Assembly (NCBI GenBank): GCA_902794155.1
Contig: CADBGN010000003.1
Location: 31,326 to 95,325 of the forward strand
DNA: 64,000 nucleotides
Reading direction: 5' to 3'
Origin: an uncultured Bacteroidia bacterium
GTDB taxonomy: Bacteria; Bacteroidota; Bacteroidia; Bacteroidales; F082
Shown: positions 24,788-32,578 of the stretch, piece by piece
Layout: each line of letters opens with the position of its first letter
How positions within the stretch are numbered: the first letter of the stretch is position 1
Made by a program: the position numbers and the translations under genes
The notes under the pieces: generated by a model
What the model was told of the DNA's origin: nothing
The model's input: only the letters and a program-made list of their open reading frames with translations
Databases searched by the model: none

Positions 24788-26020
24788 ATGATCGAAAAAA
24801 TCACATCATCACAACAAGCTATGGACCTGGAAGCGAAGTACGGTGCCCATAACTATCACCCGCTGCCGGTTGTCCTCGCCAAGGGTAAGGGCGCCAAGGT
24901 GTGGGACGTCGAAGGAAAAGAGTATTTTGACTTCCTTTCGGCTTATTCCGCAGTCAACCAAGGCCATTGCCACCCGAAAATCATCAAGGCCATGACCGAC
25001 CAGGCCGAACGCCTCACCCTCAGCAGCCGTGCTTTCTATAACGACGCACTCGGCGTGTGGGAGAAATATGTGACTGAATATTTCGGCTACGACAAGGTGT
25101 TGCCCATGAACTCGGGCGCCGAAGCCGACGAGACGGGTCTGAAGCTCGCCCGTCGTTGGGGTGTTGTCAAGAAAGGTATACCGAATGATAAGGTGAAGAT
25201 CGTGTGCTGCGAAGGTAACTTCCACGGCCGTACCATCACCATCATCACGATGAGTAACGACCCCGAGTCGTATGCCAACTACGGCCCCATGACTCCAGGT
25301 TTCATCCGCATCCCTTACAATGACCCCGATGCTCTGGAGCAAGTGCTGGCCAAGGAAGGTAAGGAAATCGCTGGTTTCCTGCTGGAGCCTATCCAAGGTG
25401 AGGCTGGTGTCTATGTGCCGGATGATGGCTACCTGAAGAAGTGCTACGACATCTGCAAGAAGTACAACGTGCTGTTCATGGCCGACGAGGTGCAGTGCGG
25501 TATCGCCCGTACGGGTAAGATGCTGGCCTGCGACCACGAAGGCGTGCGCCCCGACATCCTCATCCTGGGTAAGGCCCTCGGTGGCGGTGTGGTGCCGGTC
25601 TCCTGCGTGTTGGCCGACGACGACATCATGCTGAACATTAAGCCCGGTGAGCACGGCTCGACCTTCGGCGGCAACCCGATCGCTGCCCGCGTTTCCATCG
25701 CCGCCCTTGAGGTCATCAAGGAAGAACACCTGATGGAGAATGCCGAGCGTCTCGGTAAGATTTTCCGCGAGGAAATCGGCAAGATCAAGAGCCCGATGAT
25801 TGAGAAGGTTCGTGGTAAAGGTCTGTTGAATGCCGTTATCATCAAGCCTAAAGACGGCAAGGAAGCTTGGGACGTGTGCCTCAAGATGCGTGACCTCGGT
25901 CTGCTGGCCAAGCCCACCCATCAGCATATCATTCGTTTTGCTCCGCCCTTGGTCATCACCGAAGCCGAGCTCCGCGAAGCCATTGAAATCATCAAGAAGG
26001 CCATCGCCTCATTCGAATGA
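24788..26020 (+). CDS. rocD: ornithine-oxo-acid aminotransferase
   Basis: 410 residues, class III PLP aminotransferase. The ornithine aminotransferase N terminus [20 protein letters not shown] is clear. [19 protein letters not shown] is the PLP phosphate block, GNFHGRT the ring-stacking block, [15 protein letters not shown] the Asp block, and ILGKALGGG carries the PLP lysine. It converts ornithine and 2-oxoglutarate to glutamate semialdehyde and glutamate, linking arginine and proline metabolism. Codon use is strongly biased towards C-ending codons, a sign of high expression. Confidence 0.93.
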   Translation: MIEKITSSQQAMDLEAKYGAHNYHPLPVVLAKGKGAKVWDVEGKEYFDFLSAYSAVNQGHCHPKIIKAMTDQAERLTLSSRAFYNDALGVWEKYVTEYFGYDKVLPMNSGAEADETGLKLARRWGVVKKGIPNDKVKIVCCEGNFHGRTITIITMSNDPESYANYGPMTPGFIRIPYNDPDALEQVLAKEGKEIAGFLLEPIQGEAGVYVPDDGYLKKCYDICKKYNVLFMADEVQCGIARTGKMLACDHEGVRPDILILGKALGGGVVPVSCVLADDDIMLNIKPGEHGSTFGGNPIAARVSIAALEVIKEEHLMENAERLGKIFREEIGKIKSPMIEKVRGKGLLNAVIIKPKDGKEAWDVCLKMRDLGLLAKPTHQHIIRFAPPLVITEAELREAIEIIKKAIASFE

Positions 26021-26043
26021 TTTGAAAGGTGATCCTCAGATAC

Positions 26044-26079
26044 AATGCCCGCCTGTTTAGGTGGGCATTGCTTTTTTTT
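26044..26079 (+). terminator. rho-independent terminator
   Basis: Stem AATGCCCGCCT/AGGTGGGCATT with loop GTTT and eight Ts, after the aminotransferase gene. Confidence 0.95.
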
Positions 26080-26128
26080 GCTGATATATTTTATTTGACT
26101 ATTTTTGTCTGGTCAAAACAACACTATT

Positions 26129-26761
26129 ATGAACAAAACCTCATTATTATTTGCATTGGTCATCACCTTGTTTTTAACCTGCTGTGGCCAGAACGAAATT
26201 GCAAACATCAACAACGAAGAAAAGACTATGAGTACCACAATGAACGACCTGCTGACACGCCGTAGTGTCCGCAGCTACACCGAAGAAGTGCCCCCTATGG
26301 AGGTGATTGAAGAAATCTGTAAAGCTGGTACCTACGCTCCAAACGGTATGAATCGCCAAGCGCCTGTTATCGTGGCCGTTACCAATAAGGAAGTGCGTGA
26401 TCGTTTGAGCAAATTGAACGCCGCCGTCTTTGGTCCCGACAACGACATGGATCCATTTTATGGCGCCCCCGTGGTGTTGGTGGTCTTGGCCGACACAACT
26501 GCAGCCAGGACTTGGAAGGAAGATGGCTCACTTGTGATGGGCAACCTGCTTAATGCAGCTCATGCCAAAGGTTTGGGCTCCTGCTGGATACATCGTGCCA
26601 AAGAAGTCTTCGAGACCGAAGAAGGCAAAGCTATCTTGAAGGATGCTGGCATCGAGAACGAGAATCTGGTTGGAATTGGCAACTGCATCCTCGGATATAC
26701 TGCAGGCGAATATCCTGAAGCTGCGCCACGCAAAGACAACTACATTTATTGGATCAAGTGA
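26129..26761 (+). CDS. nitroreductase family protein with lipoprotein signal
   Basis: 210 residues from the ATG of MNKTSLLFAL. The nitroreductase domain fills about residues 38-210 (TRRSVRSYTEEVP for FMN phosphate, YAPNGMNRQAP, KGLGSCWIHRAKEVF, GYTAGEYPE). Unusually, the N terminus reads as a lipoprotein signal with lipobox LTCC (Cys18). If used, an FMN enzyme would be anchored on the outer face of a membrane. An internal ATG at 26228 (MSTTMNDLL), preceded by a purine-rich GAAGAAAAG, would give a normal cytoplasmic protein of 177 residues. Both starts are plausible. It converges with dus, overlapping by 8 bases. Confidence 0.8.
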   Translation: MNKTSLLFALVITLFLTCCGQNEIANINNEEKTMSTTMNDLLTRRSVRSYTEEVPPMEVIEEICKAGTYAPNGMNRQAPVIVAVTNKEVRDRLSKLNAAVFGPDNDMDPFYGAPVVLVVLADTTAARTWKEDGSLVMGNLLNAAHAKGLGSCWIHRAKEVFETEEGKAILKDAGIENENLVGIGNCILGYTAGEYPEAAPRKDNYIYWIK

Positions 26762-27818
26762 TGATTCGGAGGGTGTGAGACCTGAAAACCGTTTCCACCG
26801 CTTCCTCATAATCCTTTAGAGCATTGATTTTTTTGATCTTGCGCCAAATGTCTTGTGGCTCATCGAAAGAATACATCAGGTACGACCATAGTTCTTTCAT
26901 CCTGCCCAATACCTTTGGACTTCCACCAGCATGACGGAGGCGGTCATCGTATAAGTCGATGACATAATTATGTAATCTATTGATCTTGTCGTCGGGTACG
27001 TCGTTGCGAGGCACGAAGTAATCCAGAGAGTCATTTCCCTGGATTGCTTTGTCGTCCCTCCTCGCAATGACGGAGGACTTGATGTCCTCCGCCAAAAATG
27101 GATTCGCTAGAAGGCCACGTCCAAGCATGAATTGGACTATGGTTTTGCAGGTTCCTGAGCTTATCGAAGGGCCGCCGTTCAGTGTTTTGTGAATCCTCTC
27201 AAAACTTTCCACCGATATAATATCCCCATTATATACCACGGGTGCATTAATCTGAGGCATTAATTCCTTAAAGCGTTCCACGTTGGCTTCGCCCTTGTAG
27301 AGTTGTTTACCGATGCGCGGATGAATGATTAATTCACTAAAAGGAAACTTGTTGAAAATCGGAATGATGGCATTAATCTCCTCTGGACTAAAATACCCCA
27401 AGCGGCATTTCACGCTGAACTTGATGTCGATTTCTTCAAAAACTCTGTCCAGCATGGCCTCTATCTTGTCGGGGTAGGGTAGTAGGCCACAGCCACGTTT
27501 CTTATTGGCTACCCTTGGAAACGGACAGCCCATATTGAGGTTGATTTCCTTGTAACCCAGTTCCTTGCATTGTTTGGCAAAACGCAAAATCTCCTCAGCG
27601 TCAGTGCTGAGGATTTGTGGCGTAAGTGTTTCCACATCGTTGCACCTTGGGTCGATTTCTTCGCCTTGCAGGTTCTTGGCGTGGTCTTCTTTATGGATGC
27701 CTGTGAAGAACGGCGTATAGAATTTGTCGATGCCACCGAAATGCCGCTTGAACACATTGCGGAAAGGCGCGTCGGTGATGCCTTGGAAGGGACCTAAAGA
27801 AAGAAGAGGTTGGTTCAT
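26754..27818 (-). CDS. tRNA-dihydrouridine synthase carrying two in-frame repeat inserts
   Basis: 354 residues, some 30-40 longer than usual for this family. FMN-binding and catalytic blocks are intact: GPFQGITDAPFRNVF at the N terminus, NLNMGCPFPRVANKKRGCG with the catalytic Cys (about residue 99), SVKCRLGYF, and LIIHPRIGKQLYKG. Residues of about 215-223 (GGPSISSGT) and about 249-275 (VIARRDDKAIQG to VPRNDV) are translations of two palindromic repeats, placed before and after the conserved GRGLLANPFLAEDIK. The frame stays open, so the enzyme may still be functional with surface loops. It is followed (4-base overlap upstream) by lnt in one operon. Confidence 0.9.
   Translation of the reverse strand: MNQPLLSLGPFQGITDAPFRNVFKRHFGGIDKFYTPFFTGIHKEDHAKNLQGEEIDPRCNDVETLTPQILSTDAEEILRFAKQCKELGYKEINLNMGCPFPRVANKKRGCGLLPYPDKIEAMLDRVFEEIDIKFSVKCRLGYFSPEEINAIIPIFNKFPFSELIIHPRIGKQLYKGEANVERFKELMPQINAPVVYNGDIISVESFERIHKTLNGGPSISSGTCKTIVQFMLGRGLLANPFLAEDIKSSVIARRDDKAIQGNDSLDYFVPRNDVPDDKINRLHNYVIDLYDDRLRHAGGSPKVLGRMKELWSYLMYSFDEPQDIWRKIKKINALKDYEEAVETVFRSHTLRIIT
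26996..27073. repeat. palindromic repeat, family 1, inside dus
   Basis: The arms TTGCGAGGCACGAAGTAATC and the near-complement reaching CTCGCAATGACGG match the intergenic element at 2403-2487 nearly base for base once read in the same direction. Here it adds about 26 codons to dus without a stop. Confidence 0.88.
27151..27174. repeat. family 2 repeat core inside dus
   Basis: GTTCCTGAGCTTATCGAAGG, then GCCG, differs at few bases from the copy at 15049-15074. It adds about 9 residues to dus. Confidence 0.75.
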
Positions 27819-29500
27819 TTCTTCTTTCTAGAGCTAGTTTTGGCTCCCTTCCTGTTCTTGCCAAGGTCTAAAAATGACTTGGCAATCCATGTGATGAGTA
27901 GCACGAAGGTGACATACACCGCAATGCGGCTGAGGTAGTCGCCATTCTTGGCATAGAAAGTGACCTTTGAGTTTGCTTTCAAAGTGGCCTTGATGGCATC
28001 GGGTTCCCAATATTTTGTTTGTTGCAGCACATCGCCACGCTGGTTGAAGAAACCCGATCGACCCGTATTGGCCGAGCGAGCGATACAGCGGCGGTTTTCG
28101 ATGGCTCTCAATTTGGAGAACTCGAAATGCTGCTTATAACCTGGTGTGTCGCCCCACCACCCATCGTTGGTGATGACAAAGATTAGGTCGGCGCCTTTCT
28201 TGCAGAAGCTGCCGACATACTCGCCGAAAGCCGACTCATAGCATATCGGCACAGCCACCTTATGCCCGTCAAAAGTCATGACTTTCGATTCGGGGTCGGT
28301 CTTCAAGGTGCCACGAGCTATGCCCATGGTGAGGCTGAAGTTGCGTAGGAAGCCCATCCATTCGGGAATGGCTTCCACGGCTGGTGTAAGCTGTGACTTA
28401 TTGCGATGCTGCAAGCCGTCACTACTGATGAGCAAGGCTGAATTGTGGCAATAGTAGTATTTGTCTGTGCCGTCAATATGTCGTGCCGGGAAATCGTCCT
28501 CCATGCCTTTAGGCACCCACTCGTAGGTGGTGCCACCAATGACGAAGGACAATTGTGAGAACTGTGAAATGTAGTCATTTAAGGTTTTGAGAGCCTTGAC
28601 TTTTTCGGTTTCATGCAGCCAGATACCTTCCTGGATGGCCGATTCACTGCTGACGATGAAGCGCGTGTTGGGTGTCACCAAGGGCAGCGACAAATTAATG
28701 TTGTTTTGGATGACTTGGTCGTAGAAATGGCTGTCAAATTGTTCGTTCCATGGGTCGCAGTTTTGCTGCACGACGATGACTTCCGTGTCGTTGCCTTGAT
28801 CTTCATAGTGCTTGTAAACCCTTGTACTGATGATGATGGGCACGAGGAGAATAACTGCTTCGAGGCCGATGCTGATCAAGATGGCCTTCGCCTTTTTGGT
28901 TTTGAAGAACTGAAGGGTGTTGGCGATCAGGATGTTGGTCATTAATACCCATAGGGTTCCACCAGCTACGCCCGTGTATTCATACCACTGCACCCAGCTG
29001 ACTTGGCTTGAAAAAGCATGACCCAAGTTGAGCCATGGCCATTTGATGGCCCAGTGATAGGTGAGCAGCTCAAAAGCCATCCAATAGGGGATGAGGATGA
29101 AATTGCCCCATGGATTGTTGCAAACTTTCTTTTTTGTGAGGTGGAACAGCCAAAACACGGTGGCCATAAAGAGCGCATTCAGTATCCAAGCCAATATGGC
29201 GGCAGGAGTGGCGTTCCATACCCACCAAGTGGTGGCTGTATTCCAAGTAAAGAAAGCCAATAATGAGAGCCAAAACACTTTTCCATGTTCGCCTTGTGCA
29301 ACACGACCTTCTGTTAACAGCAAGGGAACAAGGGCTATGAAGATTACGGGGGTCACACCCCAAGTTGGCCATGCAGCCGTTAGCAATCCACCAGTCAAAA
29401 CGGCCATTAATATATTGCGAAACCGCGGTTTTTGCGCGGTTTTTGAGCTTGCCGAAACACCATGTCCAGAAGTCTTGCTTTCTGTTTTCTTTCTTTTCAT
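27815..29500 (-). CDS. lnt: apolipoprotein N-acyltransferase
   Basis: 561 residues. A basic N-terminal extension of about 25 residues precedes at least five membrane segments in the first 230 residues. The periplasmic nitrilase-type domain follows, with catalytic Glu in SSESAIQEG, the Lys region, and Cys in VPICYESAFGEYVG. A last membrane helix (AVYVTFVLLITWIAKSF) precedes a basic tail. Lnt adds the third acyl chain to outer-membrane lipoproteins. It starts the dus operon and is divergent from the kinase gene. Confidence 0.92.
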   Translation of the reverse strand: MKRKKTESKTSGHGVSASSKTAQKPRFRNILMAVLTGGLLTAAWPTWGVTPVIFIALVPLLLTEGRVAQGEHGKVFWLSLLAFFTWNTATTWWVWNATPAAILAWILNALFMATVFWLFHLTKKKVCNNPWGNFILIPYWMAFELLTYHWAIKWPWLNLGHAFSSQVSWVQWYEYTGVAGGTLWVLMTNILIANTLQFFKTKKAKAILISIGLEAVILLVPIIISTRVYKHYEDQGNDTEVIVVQQNCDPWNEQFDSHFYDQVIQNNINLSLPLVTPNTRFIVSSESAIQEGIWLHETEKVKALKTLNDYISQFSQLSFVIGGTTYEWVPKGMEDDFPARHIDGTDKYYYCHNSALLISSDGLQHRNKSQLTPAVEAIPEWMGFLRNFSLTMGIARGTLKTDPESKVMTFDGHKVAVPICYESAFGEYVGSFCKKGADLIFVITNDGWWGDTPGYKQHFEFSKLRAIENRRCIARSANTGRSGFFNQRGDVLQQTKYWEPDAIKATLKANSKVTFYAKNGDYLSRIAVYVTFVLLITWIAKSFLDLGKNRKGAKTSSRKKK

Positions 29501-29525
29501 TGTTATTTTTCCATATAAAATCGTG

Positions 29526-29533
29526 CAAAGGTA
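29526..29533 (-). promoter_or_regulatory. -7 promoter element of lnt-dus
   Basis: TACCTTTG on the minus strand, 25 bases before lnt. It falls where the -33 element of the divergent promoter at 29547 should lie. Confidence 0.65.
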
Positions 29534-29546
29534 CGATTTTTTGGCC

Positions 29547-29554
29547 TATCTTTG
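29547..29554 (+). promoter_or_regulatory. -7 promoter element of the peptide-modification cassette
   Basis: TATCTTTG, 16 bases before the HprK-like kinase gene, back to back with the lnt promoter. Confidence 0.7.
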
Positions 29555-29570
29555 CACAAAATTTAGTCCG

Positions 29571-30440
29571 ATGAAGAGAGTGTATCAAGTCGCAGGTCAC
29601 AGGTTTGCCGTTGTCATGCCCGACAACCATTTGGCATGGAGTGAGATGAAGCCATACGAACCTTTTCTTACAGATAATGATAGTGACTTGGTTTTCTCTG
29701 CCGAGATGATCGACGTGATGCCTGATACAACAGACAAGCAAAAGGTTACGGTAAGTTGCGAGGGCCCCGATATGCCTCGTGTCGAGCTTTATGATTGGCA
29801 AGGTCAATGGTTGCTAGAAATTGCACCTTTGTTAGAAGCTCCTGTTAGGGCATATCTCATTACAGACAAGTCTTTTCACATGTGCCAATTTAGGATTCTT
29901 GGGAGCATGAGGTTCTCTTTGAATACGATTATCATGCTGATGTTTGCCTTTACGACGGCTCAAAAAGACACTTTACTGATGCATTCGTCGGTGACGGTGA
30001 AAGGCGGAAGGGCTTATCTCTTTTTGGGTAAGAGCGGCACGGGTAAGAGTACACACAGTCAGTTGTGGTTGGATAATATTGAGGGTTGCGAATTGCTCAA
30101 CGATGACAATCCTGTATTGCGCGTCATGGATGATGGCTCCGTGCATGTCTTTGGTAGCCCCTGGAGTGGAAAGACGGCTTGTTATCGTAATGTGGATTAC
30201 CCTGTTGGTGCCATTGTTGATCTACATCAAGCCAAGGTGAATAGCATCAGAAGACAATCGCTGTTGGAAGCCTATGTCTCCTTGTATGTGTCATATTCAG
30301 GCTATCGCTTTATTAAGGAAATGGCCGACGGACTCCATGTTTCCGCTGAGAAGATTGTTGGCACGGTGCCTTGCTATACCTTAGATTGTCTTCCCAATGC
30401 TGATGCGGCATGTTTGTGTTATAATACTGTGGCCCAGTGA
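29571..30440 (+). CDS. HprK-like P-loop kinase of a peptide-modification cassette
   Basis: 289 residues from the ATG after the -7 element. The P-loop GKSGTGKST (153-161) and the acidic block LNDDNPVLRV (176-185) are those of HPr-kinase-like proteins, and FGSPWSGKT (194-202) is a further family block. The N-terminal 140 residues are unrelated to HPr kinase. Such kinases are found with PqqD-like proteins in lasso-peptide and exosortase loci, where some phosphorylate Ser/Thr of the peptide. The stop overlaps the next start (TGATG). That the 43-residue peptide at 32404 is its substrate is inference from context. Confidence 0.78.
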   Translation: MKRVYQVAGHRFAVVMPDNHLAWSEMKPYEPFLTDNDSDLVFSAEMIDVMPDTTDKQKVTVSCEGPDMPRVELYDWQGQWLLEIAPLLEAPVRAYLITDKSFHMCQFRILGSMRFSLNTIIMLMFAFTTAQKDTLLMHSSVTVKGGRAYLFLGKSGTGKSTHSQLWLDNIEGCELLNDDNPVLRVMDDGSVHVFGSPWSGKTACYRNVDYPVGAIVDLHQAKVNSIRRQSLLEAYVSLYVSYSGYRFIKEMADGLHVSAEKIVGTVPCYTLDCLPNADAACLCYNTVAQ

Positions 30441-30874
30441 TGGAGATGACAGAATCAGCAAATGCCGAATTGTTTGAACGACTTAATGAAGGAAAGGTGA
30501 TACAACTCACGCCAAAAGGCATAAGCATGCTTCCTTTCATTCAAGGAGGACGCGATAAAGTGCGGATTCATAAGGAAGAAAGCGTAGACGTGGGTGATAT
30601 CGTATTGGCACCTCATGACGGCCGTTTGATCCTCCATCGGGTCTATGACATCAAAGGAAACCGGCTTACGTTGATGGGTGACGGCAACTTGAAGGGCAAA
30701 GAGATAGTAGACAAGTCGGATGTGTGGGGTACGGTGTTGGAGATTGTAAAGGAGGATGGATGTCTCCTAAAGCCACATAAAGCTTGGCTTTGGCGGCATG
30801 CATTGCCCTTGAGAAAAATAATGTTGAAGTTCCGTCGTAAATGGTACAAAATGAGGGGATTGAATCCTGAATAA
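30440..30874 (+). CDS. S24/S26 family peptidase, Ser/His signal-peptidase type
   Basis: 144 residues. PKGISMLPFIQGGRDKV carries the nucleophile Ser29, and RLILHRVYD places His66 where LexA and bacterial leader peptidase have Lys. That is the arrangement of SipW/archaeal-type signal peptidases (S26B). VDVGDIVLAP precedes it. There is no N-terminal membrane segment, unlike true signal peptidases; the C terminus is basic with a weakly hydrophobic stretch (WLWRHALPL). It may cut a leader from the cassette peptide. It overlaps the kinase gene by one base. Confidence 0.75.
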   Translation: MEMTESANAELFERLNEGKVIQLTPKGISMLPFIQGGRDKVRIHKEESVDVGDIVLAPHDGRLILHRVYDIKGNRLTLMGDGNLKGKEIVDKSDVWGTVLEIVKEDGCLLKPHKAWLWRHALPLRKIMLKFRRKWYKMRGLNPE

Positions 30875-30899
30875 ACAAACAATAGAAATACAATTAATT

Positions 30900-31166
30900 A
30901 TGAAAACAAAGAAAGGTTTTGTCTTGCGCTCGTTGGGTAGAGAGTTTATCCTTGTTGCAGAAGGCCTTGAAGCTGCCGACGTCAATAAGTTGATTTCGAT
31001 GAACGAATCAGCTGCGTTCCTATGGAAATCCGTTGAGGGTAAAGAGTTTGATGCCAATACATTAATTGCTCTCCTTATGGAGGAATACGGCATTACGCGT
31101 GAAGTGGCTGAAAAGGATGTCACATCGTTGTTGGAAACTTGGAAACGAGCTGATATTATTAATTAA
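30900..31166 (+). CDS. PqqD-like peptide-binding protein
   Basis: 88 residues: KTKKGFVLRSLGREFILVAEG starts a three-strand sheet, SMNESAAFLWKSVEG is the conserved PqqD turn (NxxAxxxW), and a helical bundle follows (LLMEEYGITREVAEKDVTSLL). This is the RiPP recognition element fold that binds leader peptides. It sits 25 bases after the peptidase gene and 14 bases before the nucleotidyltransferase. Its best candidate ligand is the leader part of the peptide at 32404. Confidence 0.82.
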   Translation: MKTKKGFVLRSLGREFILVAEGLEAADVNKLISMNESAAFLWKSVEGKEFDANTLIALLMEEYGITREVAEKDVTSLLETWKRADIIN

Positions 31167-31180
31167 TAAGGTGTAGAGGA

Positions 31181-32287
31181 ATGTCTGCTGCCGAAACCCA
31201 ATATTTCTCCCTATTGCGTGCTGCCCTTTGGGGTGCGCCTTTCGCTATCGATGGTCCCATTGACTGGGAAGCTGTCATGCAGATTGCGGACTTTCACGGC
31301 AATAGCGTGCTTTTAGCCGATTTGGCCGCAAAGATGGATGACGATAACTTGCCTTCGCCTAAAATGCTGGCCAAGATGCAGACAGTCATGCGTGACAACC
31401 TGGTCCATCACTTGCGTTTGAGGCAGATTTTGGTTTCTGCAGTAAAATTGCTGCGTGAGCATGGCATCGAACCTATATTGTTAAAAGGTTTCGGTTTGGC
31501 TTCGCTTTATCCCAATCCTAGCTTAAGGCAGTTTGGCGATATCGACATTTTTGTTGGACTTGATGATTTCCATGAAGCTTGTGCATTGCTTCGCACCTTG
31601 CCAGGAGGCTATAATTGGGGTGAGGAGGTCGATTCAGGCAAACACTACAATATTGAGTTTGGCCAATATCCCATGGAGATTCATCGTGTCAGTTCCGACC
31701 TTGAGGATGCTAAAGAACAATCTCTTTATGCCGCCATGGAACAGGAAGGACTTTTGAATCATCCTCAGCGCTTCGATTTCGATGGCTTTGAGATCTCGAT
31801 TCCTTCCAGGGAGTTTGCTGTGTTTTTCACTTTTTACCATGCTTGGCACCATTTCTTGACTACCGGTGTGGGCTGGCGACAGCTTTCTGACGTTGCCATG
31901 GCACTTCATGCTTATCATGGCCAGCTCGATATCGAAAAACTAAGAAGATGGCTAGACTCGTTGCATTTGATGCAACCTTGGCATGCGTTTGGCTATCTGA
32001 TTGTCGATCGCCTTGGTTTGCCTGCAATTGAGATGCCTTTTTATGATTCCGCTTATCGGCGAAAGGCAGCCAAGATCTATCGGTATATTATGAAAGAAGG
32101 CAACTTTAAGCGTGTTAATAGTTTTAAGAACAAGAATCCTAGACGTCGTGTTTGGCGCAAAATACACTCCTTCATTTGTATTTTCATCGATTTTTTCCAC
32201 CGCGTGGGTGTATTTCCTGTTGTTGCATTTAGGGAGTTAAGGCTGGCTTTTAAGGTGGGATTGAAGAAAAATTTCAAAAAAAAATAG
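31181..32287 (+). CDS. nucleotidyltransferase family protein (PF14907 type)
   Basis: 368 residues. The family signature ILLKGFGLASLYPNPSLRQF continues into GDIDIFV (119-125), with the GD and DxD residues that hold metal and NTP in pol-beta-type nucleotidyltransferases. A later His/Trp-rich part (FYHAWHHFLTTGVGWRQLSD) is also typical of this family. The C-terminal 70 residues are strongly basic. The family occurs with PqqD- and HprK-like genes in peptide and exosortase loci. What receives the nucleotide is unknown; the cassette peptide or a carbohydrate are possible. Confidence 0.82.
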   Translation: MSAAETQYFSLLRAALWGAPFAIDGPIDWEAVMQIADFHGNSVLLADLAAKMDDDNLPSPKMLAKMQTVMRDNLVHHLRLRQILVSAVKLLREHGIEPILLKGFGLASLYPNPSLRQFGDIDIFVGLDDFHEACALLRTLPGGYNWGEEVDSGKHYNIEFGQYPMEIHRVSSDLEDAKEQSLYAAMEQEGLLNHPQRFDFDGFEISIPSREFAVFFTFYHAWHHFLTTGVGWRQLSDVAMALHAYHGQLDIEKLRRWLDSLHLMQPWHAFGYLIVDRLGLPAIEMPFYDSAYRRKAAKIYRYIMKEGNFKRVNSFKNKNPRRRVWRKIHSFICIFIDFFHRVGVFPVVAFRELRLAFKVGLKKNFKKK

Positions 32288-32317
32288 ATTTTTTTGCTTG
32301 CATATGAATTAATTACT

Positions 32318-32325
32318 TATTTTTG
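32318..32325 (+). promoter_or_regulatory. -7 promoter element of the small peptide gene
   Basis: TATTTTTG, with TTTG at 32293 in the -33 position. The transcript would have a leader of about 75 bases, rich in A and C, before the peptide gene. It allows the peptide and lipoprotein to be expressed apart from, and above, the enzymes upstream. Confidence 0.72.
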
Positions 32326-32403
32326 CAGCGTCAAACAGTAAGAAAAGGAAAAACGAAAACACAATCAATCAACAATAAATCAAACAATTAAAACTAATTT
32401 AAA

Positions 32404-32535
32404 ATGAAAAAGATGAACAAAATGTACGAAGCCCCTAAGGCTGAAATGATTGAAATGCAGATGCCTGTCGTCCTGATGGGTTCTACCACGCAAACCACTA
32501 CTGGCGCCGGTGAAGACGGTGGATGGAATAATTAA
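32404..32535 (+). CDS. 43-residue putative precursor peptide
   Basis: A small gene: the N-terminal half is MKKMNKMYEAPKAEMIEMQM (leader-like, with the YEAPxxEMIEM pattern seen in many small Bacteroidales peptides). The second half is PVVLMGSTTQTTTGAGEDGG followed by WNN. LMGS may be a processing site. The predicted core is rich in Ser, Thr and Gly, has no Cys, and ends in an aromatic-Asn-Asn tail. It has its own promoter, directly follows a PqqD-kinase-nucleotidyltransferase-peptidase set, and precedes a lipoprotein by 43 bases. Its function is not known; a Ser/Thr-modified secreted peptide is the working idea. Confidence 0.75.
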   Translation: MKKMNKMYEAPKAEMIEMQMPVVLMGSTTQTTTGAGEDGGWNN

Positions 32536-32578
32536 TCATTTCAAGAGTAAAAAGTCAAACAATCAAAATTATTAATTA

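Noticed and set aside
24809-25927. 372-codon frame antisense to the ornithine aminotransferase gene
   Set aside because: It is a shadow of a strongly codon-biased gene; the protein has no recognisable motif while the sense frame has all PLP-enzyme blocks.
29091-29570. Upstream extension of the HprK-like kinase gene
   Set aside because: It would overlap lnt on the other strand and include both promoters; the ATG at 29571 directly follows the -7 element.
29571-32535. Lasso peptide gene cluster
   Set aside because: Kinase and PqqD-like genes fit, but the asparagine-synthetase-like cyclase and transglutaminase-like leader protease are absent, and the peptide lacks the Thr at the penultimate leader position followed by a Gly ring pattern with an acidic residue 7-9 that could be assigned with confidence.
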